Shown here in pieces: positions 8,511-17,164 of a DNA stretch of 64,000 bases. Numbering within the stretch: position 1 is the first letter of the stretch; the number at the start of each line of letters is the position of its first letter. The stretch is from assembly GCA_900016675.1 (NCBI GenBank), contig LN483070.1:868001-932000 (forward strand). The letters run 5' to 3'. A program made the position numbers and the translations under genes. Under the pieces are notes generated by a model. It was not told where the DNA came from and searched no databases. It saw nothing but the letters and a program-made list of their open reading frames with translations. Source of the stretch: Arthrobacter saudimassiliensis (GTDB lineage: Bacteria; Actinomycetota; Actinomycetes; Actinomycetales; Micrococcaceae).

Positions 8511-11251
8511 TGAATACGCAATCCCTGCTGTTGCCCGGAGCGGGCACGGCAAGCGCCTGGCAGCAGCGCCCCGGGGCGTATGGGCTGATTGACCGTGCGG
8601 AAGCCACCGGGCGCACCGCACGGGCCCTCGACGTCGGAGGAGCGGTCCTGCTGGGACCCCCGGGCATCGGAAAGACCGCCGTGATGCGTGCGGTCGCCGA
8701 ACAGACGCCCGACTCCGCCTTCATATGGGTGCGGGGCAGCGAAACCTCGGCCCGCACTCCGTACGGTGCCCTGGCCTGGCTGCTGTCCGACCTGCCCCGG
8801 GACGCCGTCGACAACCCTGTTCTCGTGCTGCGTGGTCTGAAGGAACTCCTGACTGCACGCGCGGCCGGCCGGCAGCCGGTCTTCGTGCTCGACAACGCCG
8901 ACCGGCTGGATGACCTCGCGGTCATGGTTGCCACTCAGCTCTGCCGCCAAGGTGTTGTCGCACTCCTGGTGGCGGCACCCGATCTTTCCGCCTGCGCACC
9001 AGAACTCACCCGGCTGTGGTCCGACGGGCTGCTGCGGCGCATCGACCTCGGCCCGCTGAGCCGTACCTCCGTAGGAACGCTCATGCACGGGGTTGCCGGT
9101 GCCCCCCCCACCGCCGAGGCCTTGGAGAACGTCTGGCGACACACCGGCGGGAATCCGCTGGCTGTGGAGCTCACGACCCGGGACCAGCTGGCGGCCGGCA
9201 GGTTCCGGCTGCGGGCCGGCTACTGCGCCGTGGTCGGTCCTCTCTCCCTTGCCGGCGAGCTGGCTGAACGCGCGGAAATCGGCCTGCGTCGGCTCACTGC
9301 CACCCAGCGCGACGCGCTGGACCTGCTGGCGTTGTGCTCCGAACTTCCGGTCTCCCTGTTCGCGGCACTTGTCGGCGCTGACACCGTCGACAGCTTGGAG
9401 GAACGTGGCCTGCTGGCCATCAGGGCGCGCGGAGCGGTGACAGCCAGGCTCAGGTCGGCGACCGCCGCGAAGGTCCTGCCTGCCGTCATACCGCATGGCC
9501 GCAGGCTGGACCTGCTGGAGACCTACGGGCACCGCCTCAATTTGTCCGAGGCGTCGAACGATGCATGTTTCGCTGCGGGCCGGTGGCTGGCCTCCTGCGG
9601 GCAGACTCTCGGCGGGGAGGAGCTTGTGCGTGCCCTGCGCGGCGGCCGCCGGCAGGGCGACTATGCCGCAGTGGAACTGTTGGCCGCCGCTGCCGGGAGG
9701 ACTCTCTATCCCCGGGCAGCGGTCGAGCTGGCTGCTGCCCGGCTGCAGTACCGTCCGGAGCGGGCGCTGGAAGTGCCCGTTGCTGACGCAGGCCCGGACG
9801 AGCGGTCCCGCCTGGAACTCATCCACGTATTGGCGGCGGCGGTGCGGGTGGGCGCTGAGGCCGGGGTGCTGGCAACCAAGGAGGCCGCGGACCACGGCCG
9901 TCCGGAGCAGGCCAGGAGGCAGGCGGAGATGGACGTCATCAGCCGCCTTGATGCCTTGGCCAGCGGCGGCGGCTCGGCACCCCCCTCCGCTCTGGACGGC
10001 ATCCTGCAGCCGGCCAGGCTTGAGGTGCTGCACCGGCTGGGCCGCTGGGAGTCCGCGCCTTCCTCGCTGGCGGGACCGACTGCCGGTGCCGCTGCGGTCG
10101 AGGTGCGGCTAGCTGCGGGTACAGGGGCGGCCCGGAGCCTGGCGGTCACGGGCGCAGCGGACGAAGCGGCAGCCCTGGCAGAGCATCTGCTCGATGAACT
10201 CGGCAGCGGAACGGCGGAGGACGCAGACCTCATGGACCTGGAAGCGGCCTTCCTCGAGCTCCAGTTCGTCCTGCTGCTGGCGGGCCGGCCTGCCGTTGTG
10301 CTGCGGATCTGCCGGCAGGCGGCCTGCCGCAGCCCGCATGAGTCCTTCCACCCGGGCGGCGCCGTCTGGGAGGTTCCGGCCGGTCTGGCGCATCTGATCG
10401 CCGGTCGGGCGGACGCGGCCGGAAGGGTGCTGGAGCCGGCGCTTGCCCAGCTCTCGACCATGGATCGGCATGGGCTGTACCCGCTGGCCGCTGCGGGCGC
10501 AGCAGCGGCACATGTCGAAGGCACCACCGGCGCCGGACTGCCGGCCAGGCTCCGTCCGGCCGGACGGAGCCTGGCACGCTCACCGGTCCTGGCCGCAGTC
10601 CTGACTGAGTATTTCGGTACGGCGGCCGGCCTAGGAGCGGCTGCAGCGCCCCGCCTGCACAGGCTGGGGCTGCGCAACCTTGCGGCCGGCAACGTGGGAG
10701 CGGCGCTGTTGAGCCTCTCTGCCGCCGTCGTTGATGGCCGTGCGGTGGCCGTGGATGACCTGGCGAGGGCTGCCCGATCGGCGAAGGGCCAGGCAGGCTC
10801 CCTCTACGGCGTACTCAGCGCCGGGCTTACCCGCAATGACGCGCAGGCGCTGGCCCAGGTCGCCCGAACGGCACTGGCCGCCGGGCAGGCACGCCTGGCC
10901 TACTTTGCCGCCTCCGCAGCACAAAAGGCGGTGGTGGCCGGCGGTGAGAAGAGGCTCTCCCGTGGCCTGCGGCAGCTGGAGAACCAGGCCTACCGTCTGC
11001 TGGCCGACGCCAACCGTGTTGAAGAGGGAATCAAACGGCTGCCGGATTTTGACCGGACGCTGTTGCTCAGGGCGGCTGAGGGTGAACCAAGCTCGGTCCT
11101 GGGCCGCGACCTTCATCTGTCCCCTCGGACCGTGGATTGGCATCTGGGCCGGATGTTCCGGACCCTTCGTGTGTCCGGCCGGGGAGAACTGCGGGAGATT
11201 CTCTCGCAGACGGGGTCCAATGAGTGGGTGGTGCCCTCGACCGTTCCCTGA
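8510..11251 (+). CDS. LAL/STAND LuxR-family regulator, copy 3 (class I)
   Basis: 913 residues from this ATG; an in-frame GTG at 8474 would add 12. Walker A GPPGIGKT lies at about residues 49-56, followed by PYGALAWLLSDLP and Walker B VFVLDNADRL. The middle is Ala/Leu-rich and helical. The C-terminal helix-turn-helix has SPRTVDWHLGRMF, nearly identical to copy 1, and its preceding helices are degenerate relative to the LuxR consensus. It stands alone between 240-bp and 229-bp leaders, so it is a separate transcription unit. It most resembles copy 1 in both ATPase and DNA-binding motifs, indicating duplication. Confidence 0.82.
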   Translation: MNTQSLLLPGAGTASAWQQRPGAYGLIDRAEATGRTARALDVGGAVLLGPPGIGKTAVMRAVAEQTPDSAFIWVRGSETSARTPYGALAWLLSDLPRDAVDNPVLVLRGLKELLTARAAGRQPVFVLDNADRLDDLAVMVATQLCRQGVVALLVAAPDLSACAPELTRLWSDGLLRRIDLGPLSRTSVGTLMHGVAGAPPTAEALENVWRHTGGNPLAVELTTRDQLAAGRFRLRAGYCAVVGPLSLAGELAERAEIGLRRLTATQRDALDLLALCSELPVSLFAALVGADTVDSLEERGLLAIRARGAVTARLRSATAAKVLPAVIPHGRRLDLLETYGHRLNLSEASNDACFAAGRWLASCGQTLGGEELVRALRGGRRQGDYAAVELLAAAAGRTLYPRAAVELAAARLQYRPERALEVPVADAGPDERSRLELIHVLAAAVRVGAEAGVLATKEAADHGRPEQARRQAEMDVISRLDALASGGGSAPPSALDGILQPARLEVLHRLGRWESAPSSLAGPTAGAAAVEVRLAAGTGAARSLAVTGAADEAAALAEHLLDELGSGTAEDADLMDLEAAFLELQFVLLLAGRPAVVLRICRQAACRSPHESFHPGGAVWEVPAGLAHLIAGRADAAGRVLEPALAQLSTMDRHGLYPLAAAGAAAAHVEGTTGAGLPARLRPAGRSLARSPVLAAVLTEYFGTAAGLGAAAAPRLHRLGLRNLAAGNVGAALLSLSAAVVDGRAVAVDDLARAARSAKGQAGSLYGVLSAGLTRNDAQALAQVARTALAAGQARLAYFAASAAQKAVVAGGEKRLSRGLRQLENQAYRLLADANRVEEGIKRLPDFDRTLLLRAAEGEPSSVLGRDLHLSPRTVDWHLGRMFRTLRVSGRGELREILSQTGSNEWVVPSTVP

Positions 11252-11293
11252 CCCAGGTAGCCGACCACGTGTTCGTACTGGCGAAACCGGGGC

Positions 11294-11350
11294 TGCGAGT
11301 AGCGGTGCGAGTAGCCCATTGCTTCCCTCGGGCAACGGGACTAAGTAGTC
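11294..11350 (+). repeat. Direct repeat and palindrome upstream of LAL copy 4
   Basis: TGCGAGTAGC occurs twice (11294-11303 and 11306-11315) with a 12-bp period. A palindrome GACTA-AG-TAGTC follows at 11339-11350. Both lie in the 229-bp leader of copy 4. Such phased repeats are typical of regulator binding sites; the binding protein is unknown. Confidence 0.4.
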
Positions 11351-11402
11351 GAAGGTCCGATGCTGGTGTCTACTACTCACGACGGCACTTCTTGTTCTTT
11401 TC

Positions 11403-11408
11403 TACTCT
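11403..11408 (+). promoter_or_regulatory. Candidate -10 box of LAL unit 3
   Basis: TACTCT, 78 bp before the GTG at 11481. It is the third occurrence of this box in the leaders of the LAL units (see 2777 and 8401). The -35 region is not evident. Confidence 0.28.
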
Positions 11409-11480
11409 CCAGTCACTTGCTGCTCCAGCGAGGACGGCAGGCAGCCCAGCCGACATCGAAGAGAATAGACGGGTCTCGAC

Positions 11481-14252
11481 GTGCAGCTTTCCCATCACAA
11501 CTCTCCGCATCCTCAGGGCCCGGCGGCAGGAGCGGTCGGCTCCCGGCGCGGACCCGGCTACCTCCCCTCCGGCGCCTCGGAGGCCGCCCCGCGGCCCCGC
11601 CGTGACGAACCTCCGGCCGAGGCCCTGGCGCTCGACGGACGTTCCTGGATTCTTGACCGCATTGACCTCGCACTGCAGGCAGGGCCTGGCCGGGGCTGCC
11701 TGCTGGTGGGAGGCCCGGGCATCGGGAAAACCTCCCTCATACAGCAGGTGCTCCGACGCCGTGAAGACCACTATGTGGTCCAGGTGCGGGGTTCGGCGTT
11801 TGCCGGGCGTTCGGCGTTCGGCGCACTGACCTTCCTGCTCTCGGACCTTGATCCCCAGGCTTCAGCGCACCCTGTGCTGATCCTGCGGGGACTGAGCAAC
11901 CTCATCCGCGAGCGGGCCGACGGCCGTCCCGTCCTGCTGGCGGTGGACAACGCGGAAGACCTGGACGAGTTCTCCGCCATGGTGCTCAACCAGCTGGTGC
12001 TGGGAAAAACCGCTGCCATGGTGGCGGCCTTCCGCGACCTGAACCGCGCGCCGGGGGAATTCATGGGCCTGTGGCGCGAAGGGCTGATGGACCGGATCGA
12101 TGTGCCGGCCCTCGATGCAGGTGACGCCGCCGCCTTGATCCGGGCACACCTGGGCGGGCCGGTCACGCAGACCGCCGTGCAGCAACTTCGGAGCGTCAGC
12201 GGAAGCAACCCGCTGCTGCTGGGCCATGCCTGCGCGGACTACCGGGAAGGAGGTTGGCTCCGACGGGATCAGGGCACGTGGGTCATCCACCCCACCGGTC
12301 CGGAACCGCTGTCCCGTATGGCGGAAGCCGTCCTCGACTCCGTCGGGGAACTGGCGGACGACGAACGCGACCTGCTGCACGCCGTCGCGCTCTCCGGGCT
12401 CCTGCGGCTTGCCGATGCTGAACGCTTCAGCCGATCCGAGGTGGTAGACCGGCTGCAGGAACGAGGCCTGCTGGTCCTGGAACCGGTCCCCGTGGCGGGT
12501 CTGAGGATCGCTTCCCCGGTACTCGCCGGCGCTGCGCTGGCCACTGTCAACAAGACGGAGCGACGCCGCCTGCGCCGCGACCTCGGACACACCGGGGGAG
12601 AGCCGCTCGCCGAAGCCCGCTGGCGCCTGAGCATCGACGAGCCGCTGGACGCCGCAGACGCGGCACCGGCAGCGGCCTCGGCGCTGGAGTCAGGCGACGC
12701 CGCGGCGGCGGCGGCCCTGATTCCTGCTGCGGCCCAATGGAGTGACCACCCGGAATCACTGCTCACGGCTGCCCGGGCGCGAATCGAACTGAGCGATTTT
12801 GCCGGCGCAGCACAGGTCCTGCAGCTTGCCTCCGGCGTCGAAGCCGCCGACGCCACGGCCGTCAGGCTGATCCTGGCGCGCTGCCGGCTGTTGTGCCTGG
12901 CCTCCACCGGGGCAGCCGCCAGCGGACACCTGGCCGGACTGGGCGAGGACCATGTACGGGGGCACAAGCTTCTCCTGGACCAGGCGGCAGGCATGGCCGG
13001 AGGCACAGGCACATCGGAAACAGATCCGGGTTTGGCCCGCGAGGTGCTGCTGGCCCGGGCAACCTGCAACTCGGCACACGGGCGGTTCACCGAGAACATC
13101 AACCTGCTGTCCGGCCTCGCCGAAGCGTACGATCCCGGTTTCCGACTGGCGTCCGGATCACTGCTGGTGGAGGCGTTGGGACTGACCGACCGCCAGGCCG
13201 ATGCTTTCGAGCGGGCGCGTGAGGTTGAACAGATGCTTCCACACCGCAGCTGCGCCGCAGCTACGCGCATCACCGCCGCGGAGCGGCTGCTCACCACCTA
13301 CCTGGCGGCCGGCGCACTGGACGGGGCGCAGCGCCTGCTGGAGCTGGCCGCGGAGCACGGATTGTCCTCGCCGCTGCTCACAGACCTCGGGGAGGGCCTG
13401 CGGCACGCGTGCGCCGGCTCGCCGGAAGATGCGCTTGCCGTGCTGGAACCGGGTCTGGCTCAGGTCCTCGCCACCGGTCCGTTGTGGCTGATCCCCCCGG
13501 CGGCGGCCGCAGCGGCCTACAGCTTCGCTCTCCTCGGTGACGGCGACCAGGCCGGGCGGTGCCTGAAGCTTCGGGACCGTGGGCGGGACGGCGGGCCGTG
13601 GGTCATCCGTCGGACGGCCCGGCACTTCGCTGCTCTTGCCGACGCGGCGCTGGGCGCCGAAAGGGCAGTGGACCGGTTGCGGAACCTCGCCGACCAGGAC
13701 GGTCGGCGCGGCGCCGCGGCGTTTGAGATGCTCTCGCGTTTCACCGGCCTGCGGCTTGGGGATCATGAAGCTGTCGAGCAGGTGCTGGGAACCTCCGCCC
13801 GGCTGCAGGGAGACTTCGCCCGTTCCTGCGAAACCTATGCCAAGGCGCTGGCCGCGTTCGACGTGCAGCTGCTGTTGGAAGCGGGACAGATGGGAGCCGC
13901 GTGCGGCCACACCCTGCTGGCCCGCGAAGCCTCCGAACGGGCCCTGGCCATGGCGACGGGGTCCGGAGACCGTGCCACCGTGCGGCTGATCCATCAGGCC
14001 AGACGCACCGGCAACGGTCAGGCGGATCAACCGGAGTTCGCCAGCGAACTGCTGGACGCGCTGACCCAGCGGGAACGGACGATTGCGGTACGGGCCGCAG
14101 CCGGCGCAAGCAACAAGGCGATCGCTGAGGAGCTTGGCATATCGGTGCGCACAGTGGAGGGGCACCTGTACCAGGTGTACTCAAAACTGCATGTCGCCAG
14201 CAGGCGGGAACTCGCCCGGCTGCTCTCGGAGCGCAGCGGAGCGGTGAAGTGA
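11481..14252 (+). CDS. LAL/STAND LuxR-family regulator, copy 4 (mosaic)
   Basis: 923-residue LAL-type regulator beginning at GTG. The first ~50 residues are Pro/Arg/Ala-rich and look disordered. Walker A GGPGIGKT is at 77-84, and Walker B LLAVDNAEDL has the DNA variant of class I copies 1 and 3. Its C-terminal LuxR domain, however, is of class II: LTQRERTIAVRAAAG, then SVRTVEGHLYQVYSKL. The protein therefore combines a class I ATPase with a class II DNA-binding domain, as if recombined between paralogues. No other start codon with a ribosome binding site is apparent. A GTGA overlap links it to copy 5. Confidence 0.83.
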   Translation: MQLSHHNSPHPQGPAAGAVGSRRGPGYLPSGASEAAPRPRRDEPPAEALALDGRSWILDRIDLALQAGPGRGCLLVGGPGIGKTSLIQQVLRRREDHYVVQVRGSAFAGRSAFGALTFLLSDLDPQASAHPVLILRGLSNLIRERADGRPVLLAVDNAEDLDEFSAMVLNQLVLGKTAAMVAAFRDLNRAPGEFMGLWREGLMDRIDVPALDAGDAAALIRAHLGGPVTQTAVQQLRSVSGSNPLLLGHACADYREGGWLRRDQGTWVIHPTGPEPLSRMAEAVLDSVGELADDERDLLHAVALSGLLRLADAERFSRSEVVDRLQERGLLVLEPVPVAGLRIASPVLAGAALATVNKTERRRLRRDLGHTGGEPLAEARWRLSIDEPLDAADAAPAAASALESGDAAAAAALIPAAAQWSDHPESLLTAARARIELSDFAGAAQVLQLASGVEAADATAVRLILARCRLLCLASTGAAASGHLAGLGEDHVRGHKLLLDQAAGMAGGTGTSETDPGLAREVLLARATCNSAHGRFTENINLLSGLAEAYDPGFRLASGSLLVEALGLTDRQADAFERAREVEQMLPHRSCAAATRITAAERLLTTYLAAGALDGAQRLLELAAEHGLSSPLLTDLGEGLRHACAGSPEDALAVLEPGLAQVLATGPLWLIPPAAAAAAYSFALLGDGDQAGRCLKLRDRGRDGGPWVIRRTARHFAALADAALGAERAVDRLRNLADQDGRRGAAAFEMLSRFTGLRLGDHEAVEQVLGTSARLQGDFARSCETYAKALAAFDVQLLLEAGQMGAACGHTLLAREASERALAMATGSGDRATVRLIHQARRTGNGQADQPEFASELLDALTQRERTIAVRAAAGASNKAIAEELGISVRTVEGHLYQVYSKLHVASRRELARLLSERSGAVK

Positions 14253-17002
14253 CTGCGGCGGCGGAGCGGACGTCCCGGGCGGCGGAAGCCCGGGCGCGCG
14301 AGGTCGAGGAAGCCTGTTCCGGCATCCTGAATCCGTCCCAGCGTGGTGCGGTCGTGCTCGGAAAGGAGGGGATGGGCAAGTCCTGCCTGGCCGAACTGAC
14401 CGCGGCGCGGCTGGGCGGGGTCGTGGACCCGGTCTGGGTGTACGGGAGCCCGCTGCTCGCCAAGGTTCCCTACGGCGTCCTTGCCCCTTTCCTCGAAGCG
14501 GCAGACGCCGGGGACATGGATTCCCCTCTCGCGGTGCTGCGGGCGGTGCGGCGCTGGTTCAGCCGCCGGGCGGAAACGGGAAAGCCGCCGGCACTGCTGA
14601 TCGTCGACGACGCACACCACCTCGACGAAGGCAGCACCCATGTGCTGAGCCAGCTGGCGCTCTCCGGGGAAATCCGCCTGCTGGTACTGGCCAGGGCGGC
14701 GGCCCCGGAGGTGCAGGAACTCATCGCCCTTTCCCGGGACGGGATCCTGGCCCGGGTGGACCTGGCGCCGCTGGACGGGGACGCCGTACACGCGATCTGC
14801 GAGGAGCTGCTCGGAGGCCCGGTCCTGAGGGCATCCAGCACCGTGATCGCATCGCTCACGGCCGGGAATCCTCTGTATGCAAAGGTGCTGGTGGAGCACC
14901 TGCGCACCTCCGGCCACCTGGTGGAAGGCAATGGAGCCTGGTTCCTGCAGGGGCTGCCCGACACTTACGGCAGCCCCCTTGAGGACCTGGTGAAAGGGAT
15001 GCTGGCCGGCCGCCCGAATGCGCATCGCGCCGTCCTCGAGGCTGCAGCGTTGGCCGGACCGCTTCCCAGGACACTGCTGGCCTCGGCAGCGGACGCAGCG
15101 GCTCTGCAGTCGCTGCTCCAGGAGGGACTCTTGACCTGCGCCCAGGACGGAGCGGAGACCACGGCGCTCGCCGTTCCCCTGCAGGGGGACGTGCTCCGGC
15201 AACTGGTCCCTCCAGCCAGAAGCGCCCGGATCCATGCGCTGTTTGCCGGACGACCGGAATATCCGCGGGGCGCCGAGCAGCAGGTCAGGTCCGCGCTTTG
15301 GGCGCTGGAATGCGGCAGCTGCCCCGACGACACGGCGCTGCTGGCTGCCGCCGTGACCGCGAACCGTCTGGGCCGGCCCCAGGCTGCGATCCGCCTCGCG
15401 GCGTCCGTGGCCGCGGCGGAACACCAGCCGGCAGCCCGCGTGGAAATAGCGGCGGCTTATGTGGAGACCAGGGTGTTCGCCCAGGCGCGGGTCCTCCTTG
15501 AAGGAGTGCTCGAATCCGCGGCCCGGCCGTCCTCGGCACCCGGGCATCTTGAACGTGCCGTGGTGGTGATGGCGCGCCTGCTGCACCGCACCGGAGCATC
15601 GGCTGAGAACGTGCGTCGCCTGGCGGACACCCTGCGGCAGACCGGTGCCCGCCCCGCCGACCCGACGGCGGCCCGGGAGGGGCATGAGGCTACGTCGCCG
15701 AGCCATGTCCCCGCAGCCGGGCCCGCACTGATCGAGGCCCGAGCGCTGCTGGCCGAGGGCCGCTACGACGAAGCAGCCGCACAACTGCGGCAGCAGGTGG
15801 ATGAACCCGGGCAGCGTCCCGCGGACATCCTGATCGGAAACGGGCTGCTGGCGGAAGCACTGACCGCCCTCGGGCGGCCGGAGGAAGCCGTCCGCCATTC
15901 ATCTGCCGCTTTGCGGACGATGGAGGGCGCGTCCTCCGAACTGGGCGAGTTTTGCACGTTCGTGGTGGTCCGACATGCCTTCGCCCTTCTCCATCTGGGT
16001 CGCTATGAGGACCTCGACGAGTTGCTGGCAGAGTGCCGCCTCCGGGGAGGAGCGCATCTGCTGGGTTCGGGAGGCACACTCGGTGTTTTCCAGGGCCTGG
16101 CTGAGCTTCACCAGGGGCGGCTGCGGGAGGGGCTCGCGCGGCTCCACCCTGCTGTTGAGGCACTTCGCCGCAACGACCCTGAGCTGCTTTTGCCCTTCGC
16201 GCTTGGCGCAGCAGGCTACGCTTCGGCCGTGGTGGGCGAATCGATGGAGACAGCCCGATACGCCAAAGAGGTCGCCGGGACGCTCAAGGCCGCGCCCCTT
16301 CACCTGCGGCTCGTCGCCCGTGCCTATGCCGCCGCCGCCGTCGCAGCCAGCGAGGGAGCCGACGCAGAGATTCCCGCCGACCTTCGCGAGGCAGCGGAGC
16401 AGGCGAGGACGGCGGGGCTCCGCACCGCCGAAAAGGACATTCTGGAACTCTGCCTGGCTGTGGGAGATCTCAGCCAGGCACGGCGGCTGGCGGATCTCAC
16501 CTCCGACTACCCGGGGGGAGAAGCCCGCGCACTGCTCGCCTACGCGGAGGCGGTGGCGTCGGGAAACCCGGAACGCATGGTGGCTGCCGCAGACGAGGCT
16601 GTCAGATACCGCAAGTACCTGGTGGCTGTGGAGAGCATCGGCCATGCCATCCGGTTCTACGGCAATCATGGCAACCTTAGGCGACAGCGTGCCCTGATCC
16701 AGCAGCTCCGCCGCCGGCGCGAGGAGCTGGCGGGTGTGACGGTTTCGTACCTGAGCCCTTCACTGCACCTGGTCAGGCTCACACGGAGGGAACACGAAAT
16801 TGTGCACCTGCTGCTTGAGGGGGCGGGCTCCCGGGATATCGCGGGCCATTTCACTCTCTCCCAGCGCACCGTGGAAGGGCACATCTATCGCATCTACGTG
16901 AAGCTCGGCATCAGTCGCAGGGCCGACCTGGAGGCGGCGTACCGCGCCCTGGAGCCGGGTCCGGGCACTGCGTCCGCGCCCGTGAACCGGAACCTCGGGT
17001 AG
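14249..17002 (+). CDS. LAL/STAND LuxR-family regulator, copy 5 (class II)
   Basis: 917-residue LAL-type regulator with a GTG start overlapping the previous stop by four bases. Walker A is GKEGMGKS (38-45), ending in Ser rather than Thr; PYGVLAPFL and Walker B LLIVDDAHHL follow. The C-terminal LuxR helix-turn-helix reads LTRREHEIVHLLLEGAG, then SQRTVEGHIYRIYVKLG. In both motifs it groups with copy 2. It is the regulator gene nearest to the polymer locus, whose first gene starts 162 bp downstream in the same direction. Confidence 0.85.
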   Translation: MTAAAERTSRAAEARAREVEEACSGILNPSQRGAVVLGKEGMGKSCLAELTAARLGGVVDPVWVYGSPLLAKVPYGVLAPFLEAADAGDMDSPLAVLRAVRRWFSRRAETGKPPALLIVDDAHHLDEGSTHVLSQLALSGEIRLLVLARAAAPEVQELIALSRDGILARVDLAPLDGDAVHAICEELLGGPVLRASSTVIASLTAGNPLYAKVLVEHLRTSGHLVEGNGAWFLQGLPDTYGSPLEDLVKGMLAGRPNAHRAVLEAAALAGPLPRTLLASAADAAALQSLLQEGLLTCAQDGAETTALAVPLQGDVLRQLVPPARSARIHALFAGRPEYPRGAEQQVRSALWALECGSCPDDTALLAAAVTANRLGRPQAAIRLAASVAAAEHQPAARVEIAAAYVETRVFAQARVLLEGVLESAARPSSAPGHLERAVVVMARLLHRTGASAENVRRLADTLRQTGARPADPTAAREGHEATSPSHVPAAGPALIEARALLAEGRYDEAAAQLRQQVDEPGQRPADILIGNGLLAEALTALGRPEEAVRHSSAALRTMEGASSELGEFCTFVVVRHAFALLHLGRYEDLDELLAECRLRGGAHLLGSGGTLGVFQGLAELHQGRLREGLARLHPAVEALRRNDPELLLPFALGAAGYASAVVGESMETARYAKEVAGTLKAAPLHLRLVARAYAAAAVAASEGADAEIPADLREAAEQARTAGLRTAEKDILELCLAVGDLSQARRLADLTSDYPGGEARALLAYAEAVASGNPERMVAAADEAVRYRKYLVAVESIGHAIRFYGNHGNLRRQRALIQQLRRRREELAGVTVSYLSPSLHLVRLTRREHEIVHLLLEGAGSRDIAGHFTLSQRTVEGHIYRIYVKLGISRRADLEAAYRALEPGPGTASAPVNRNLG

Positions 17003-17042
17003 TCCCGGCATCGGGGCAGAGTGGGAGCACGTGCCCTGCGCG

Positions 17043-17061
17043 GGTAAGGCACCGGTAAGGC
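17043..17061 (+). repeat. Phased GGTAAGGC repeats before the polymer operon
   Basis: GGTAAGGC occurs at 17043-17050 and again at 17054-17061, an 11-bp period that places both on the same DNA face. A GAAGCT pair follows at about 17065 and 17080. They lie about 100 bp upstream of the sugar transferase start. Possible binding site for an activator; which one is unknown. Confidence 0.35.
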
Positions 17062-17164
17062 GCGAAGCTATTCCCGGAAGCTGCGTAGCCATTACTGGTG
17101 CTGGACCTGCACCACCCCGCCTAGCGTTTTGATCATTGATTGGAAGCTAATCGAAGGTCTCAAA

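Noticed and set aside
14027-15898. 623-codon minus-strand open frame across LAL copies 4 and 5
   Set aside because: Shadow of the LAL genes; no start signal or motif.
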